Positions 7,061 through 8,398 of a DNA stretch of 8,398 nt are shown here, in pieces; within the stretch, counting starts at the first letter, position 1; every line of letters begins with the position of its first letter. Origin of the DNA: a bacterium HR36 (GTDB lineage: Bacteria > Planctomycetota > Planctomycetia > Gemmatales > HRBIN36); the NCBI GenBank assembly GCA_002898995.1, contig BEIM01000133.1, positions 1 through 8,398 of the forward strand, given 5' to 3'. The notes beneath the pieces are model-generated. The model was not told the DNA's origin. It saw only the letters and a program-made list of their open reading frames with translations, and did no database searches. Position numbers and translations under genes: made by a program.

Positions 7061-7564
7061 TCATTGTTTGTGTGACGAGCCAGATTCTCGCACCTCGGAT
7101 GTGGCGGTGCAAGGATTTGGTTCAGCGCCGACTGCGTAAGTGGAGAGCCCCGCAACACCATCGGTTGCGTGATCGCCAGCCCCAGCGAGCCAAGCAACCG
7201 CACACGCGGTGGCATATTGCCGACAATGCGAAATGCTCACCAATATCCCGCCGATGCCCTTATGTTCCGTATATTCGCGGACAGCTCCGTGCACCTGGAC
7301 CTGCGGTTGTCCCAGGTGATCGTGTACGATTTCGATATCCGTCCAGCACATGCCTTTGGCCCAACCCGTTCCCAGAGCTTTGAACACCGCCTCTTTGGCC
7401 GCCCAACGCCCTGCGAAATGCTCTGCTGCCCGCTTCCGCTGGTGACAGTACGCAATCTCCTGCTCGGTGAAGACACGCCGCAGGAACACTTCGCCGTGCT
7501 TGGCCAGCATTCGTGCAATGCGCTGGCATTCCACAATATCAGTGCCAATGCCAAAAATTCGCAT
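7061..7564 (-). CDS. acpS: Holo-[acyl-carrier-protein] synthase with extended C-terminus
   Basis: AcpS transfers 4'-phosphopantetheine from coenzyme A to a serine of acyl carrier protein, activating it for fatty acid synthesis in the cytosol. The N-terminal motif GIGTDIVECQRI contains the Mg-binding Asp9; RWAAKEAVFKALGTG contains Glu58, the second metal ligand; and GILVSISHC (about 106-114) is the conserved final strand. The domain normally ends near residue 125, but this frame continues to 167. The extra 42 residues (coded by 7061-7189) are rich in Gly, Ala, Ser and Thr and match nothing I know. Start: ATG at 7564 has AAAGGAAG 6 bases upstream; a TTG at 7570 directly abuts that site and is unlikely. 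The stop codon lies 23 bases before the preferred start of the solute-binding protein gene, suggesting one transcript. Confidence 0.93.
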   Translation of the reverse strand: MRIFGIGTDIVECQRIARMLAKHGEVFLRRVFTEQEIAYCHQRKRAAEHFAGRWAAKEAVFKALGTGWAKGMCWTDIEIVHDHLGQPQVQVHGAVREYTEHKGIGGILVSISHCRQYATACAVAWLAGAGDHATDGVAGLSTYAVGAEPNPCTATSEVRESGSSHKQ

Positions 7565-7720
7565 AGACAACTTCCTTTGGCGCCCTTACCCTTCCCATGG
7601 TCAATATACCAAATACCAAGGCTGGTGTGGACGGAGCGAGGGCCGTCAGCCGTAAGTGGAAGCGGCCTACAAGATCACGCGCGTTCTACCAGCCGACTGT
7701 GATCCGTCGAGGAAATCTTG
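7565..7720. promoter_or_regulatory. Divergent intergenic region between acpS and the helicase gene
   Basis: This 156-base region separates two genes pointing away from each other and must hold promoters for both. Ribosome binding sites are visible at both ends: AAAGGAAG before acpS and GAGGAA before the helicase. It is locally AT-richer around 7590-7620 than the flanking coding sequence. A minus-strand promoter candidate is listed separately. I could not find a good plus-strand pair; TACAAG at 7668-7673 has no matching -35. Confidence 0.45.
7603..7631 (-). promoter_or_regulatory. Candidate sigma70-type promoter for acpS
   Basis: On the minus strand TCCACA (7631-7626, four of six matches to the -35 consensus) and TATATT (7608-7603, five of six matches to the -10 consensus) are separated by 17 bases. 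Transcription would begin about 30 bases before the acpS ATG. The position and spacing are good, but the -35 is weak and the promoter rules of the host are unknown. Confidence 0.35.
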
Positions 7721-8398
7721 ATGAGAAAAGATACCCGCCGGCACTCTACCGTATCCTGGCACCAGAATGAACCCGCCGCTCACGCTGGGCCGGCATCCGC
7801 CAATTGCCGCAAACTCGCGCCGCGCCAACAGCCACGGGGCAGTGCAGCACCTGGCTGCACGTGGCCGGCCCCGCATTACCTGGCAGATCTGACGGCGGCT
7901 CAAAAACAGGCGGTCTTGCATCTCGACGGGCCCCTTCTCGTGCTGGCGGGCCCGGGTTCGGGTAAGACTCGGGTCATTACCCGGCGCATTGTCCACCTGT
8001 TAGCCAGCGGCGTAAAACCCTGGGAGATACTTGCCATCACTTTCACCAACAAAGCCGCCCGCGAGATGCAATGCCGCGTCGAGCAGCTGCTGCCACAGAC
8101 CGGCGTCTGGATCAGCACCTTCCACAGTTTCGCCGCCCGTATCCTGCGCCAATACGCCGACCGGCTTGGCCTCGATCGGCAGTTCACCATCTACGACCAG
8201 GACGACCGCAAGCAGGTGCTGCGCGAGGTACTCGAAGAGGCCAACTTGGACAACGTGCGCTTCAGCGTGGAAAGCGTGCAGTCGGCGATCAGCCGGGCGA
8301 AAAATGCCTTGCTTGGCCCACACGAGTACGCCGCCCGCGCCGCCGATTATTTCAGTCGTCAGGTAGCCGAGATTTATCCAATTTACGAACGCAAGCTT
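7721..8398 (+). CDS. UvrD/PcrA/Rep-type superfamily 1 DNA helicase, N-terminal part (partial)
   Basis: The frame is open for 226 codons from ATG at 7721 to the window edge with no stop. Motifs appear in the order of superfamily 1A helicases: a Q-motif-like LTAAQKQAV (about 57-65), Walker A AGPGSGKT (76-83), motif Ia ITFTNKAAREM (106-116) and motif Ib STFHSFAARIL (from about 132). The rest, up to about 226, matches the 1A and start of the 1B region. Known relatives are ATP-driven 3'-to-5' helicases used in nucleotide excision repair, mismatch repair and replication restart; which subtype this is cannot be told from the N-terminus. GAGGAA about 7 bases before the ATG supports the start. The first 55 residues, before the helicase core, are rich in Pro, Ala, Arg and His, and are longer than usual for PcrA or UvrD, where the core begins near residue 10. 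It is divergent from acpS. Confidence 0.92.
   Translation, partial: MRKDTRRHSTVSWHQNEPAAHAGPASANCRKLAPRQQPRGSAAPGCTWPAPHYLADLTAAQKQAVLHLDGPLLVLAGPGSGKTRVITRRIVHLLASGVKPWEILAITFTNKAAREMQCRVEQLLPQTGVWISTFHSFAARILRQYADRLGLDRQFTIYDQDDRKQVLREVLEEANLDNVRFSVESVQSAISRAKNALLGPHEYAARAADYFSRQVAEIYPIYERKL

Noticed and set aside
6625..7383. Plus-strand open frame of 252 codons opposite the solute-binding protein and acpS genes
   Set aside because: It is antisense to two genes with clear family motifs, spans their junction, and shows no domain; Arg/Ser/Pro-rich composition marks it as a shadow in GC-rich DNA.
8031..8366. Plus-strand open frame of 111 codons near the right edge
   Set aside because: It is an alternative frame within the helicase gene, whose in-frame motifs (Walker A, Ia, Ib) are unmistakable.

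Overview
The window is a GC-rich stretch of bacterial chromosome that is almost entirely coding, with no mobile elements, rRNA, tRNA or CRISPR visible. The protein styles suggest a member of the Planctomycetota: a short squalene-cyclase-like toroid protein, and a very long family 5 solute-binding protein with a helical N-terminal extension. This assignment is inference from protein character only and is moderate in confidence.

Left part (1-1945). A gene running leftward off the window edge begins at 37; only twelve codons are visible and they look like the start of a Rossmann-type protein. Divergent from it is a rightward pair: a classical short-chain dehydrogenase/reductase (SDR), then, 23 bases downstream, a 346-residue prenyltransferase/squalene-cyclase-repeat protein. 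The spacing suggests co-transcription. The substrate of neither enzyme can be read from the sequence.

Middle part (1955-7564). Three leftward genes follow one another in transcription order: acpS (holo-ACP synthase, with an unusually long C-terminal tail), a large exported family 5 solute-binding protein, and metE (cobalamin-independent methionine synthase with all four zinc ligands). acpS is separated from the solute-binding gene by only 23 bases at the preferred start, and overlaps it by ATGA at an alternative start. metE lies 127 bases further on and may have its own signals. metE converges on the squalene-cyclase-like gene, with 9 bases between the stop codons.

Right part (7565-8398). 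A 156-base divergent intergenic region separates acpS from a rightward UvrD/PcrA-type helicase gene that runs off the right edge; only the first 226 codons are present.

No stretch longer than 300 bases lacks a gene. I see mostly housekeeping genes and no convincing new system. The least explained items are the orphan solenoid-plus-binding-protein architecture, the SDR/toroid pair, and the AcpS tail.
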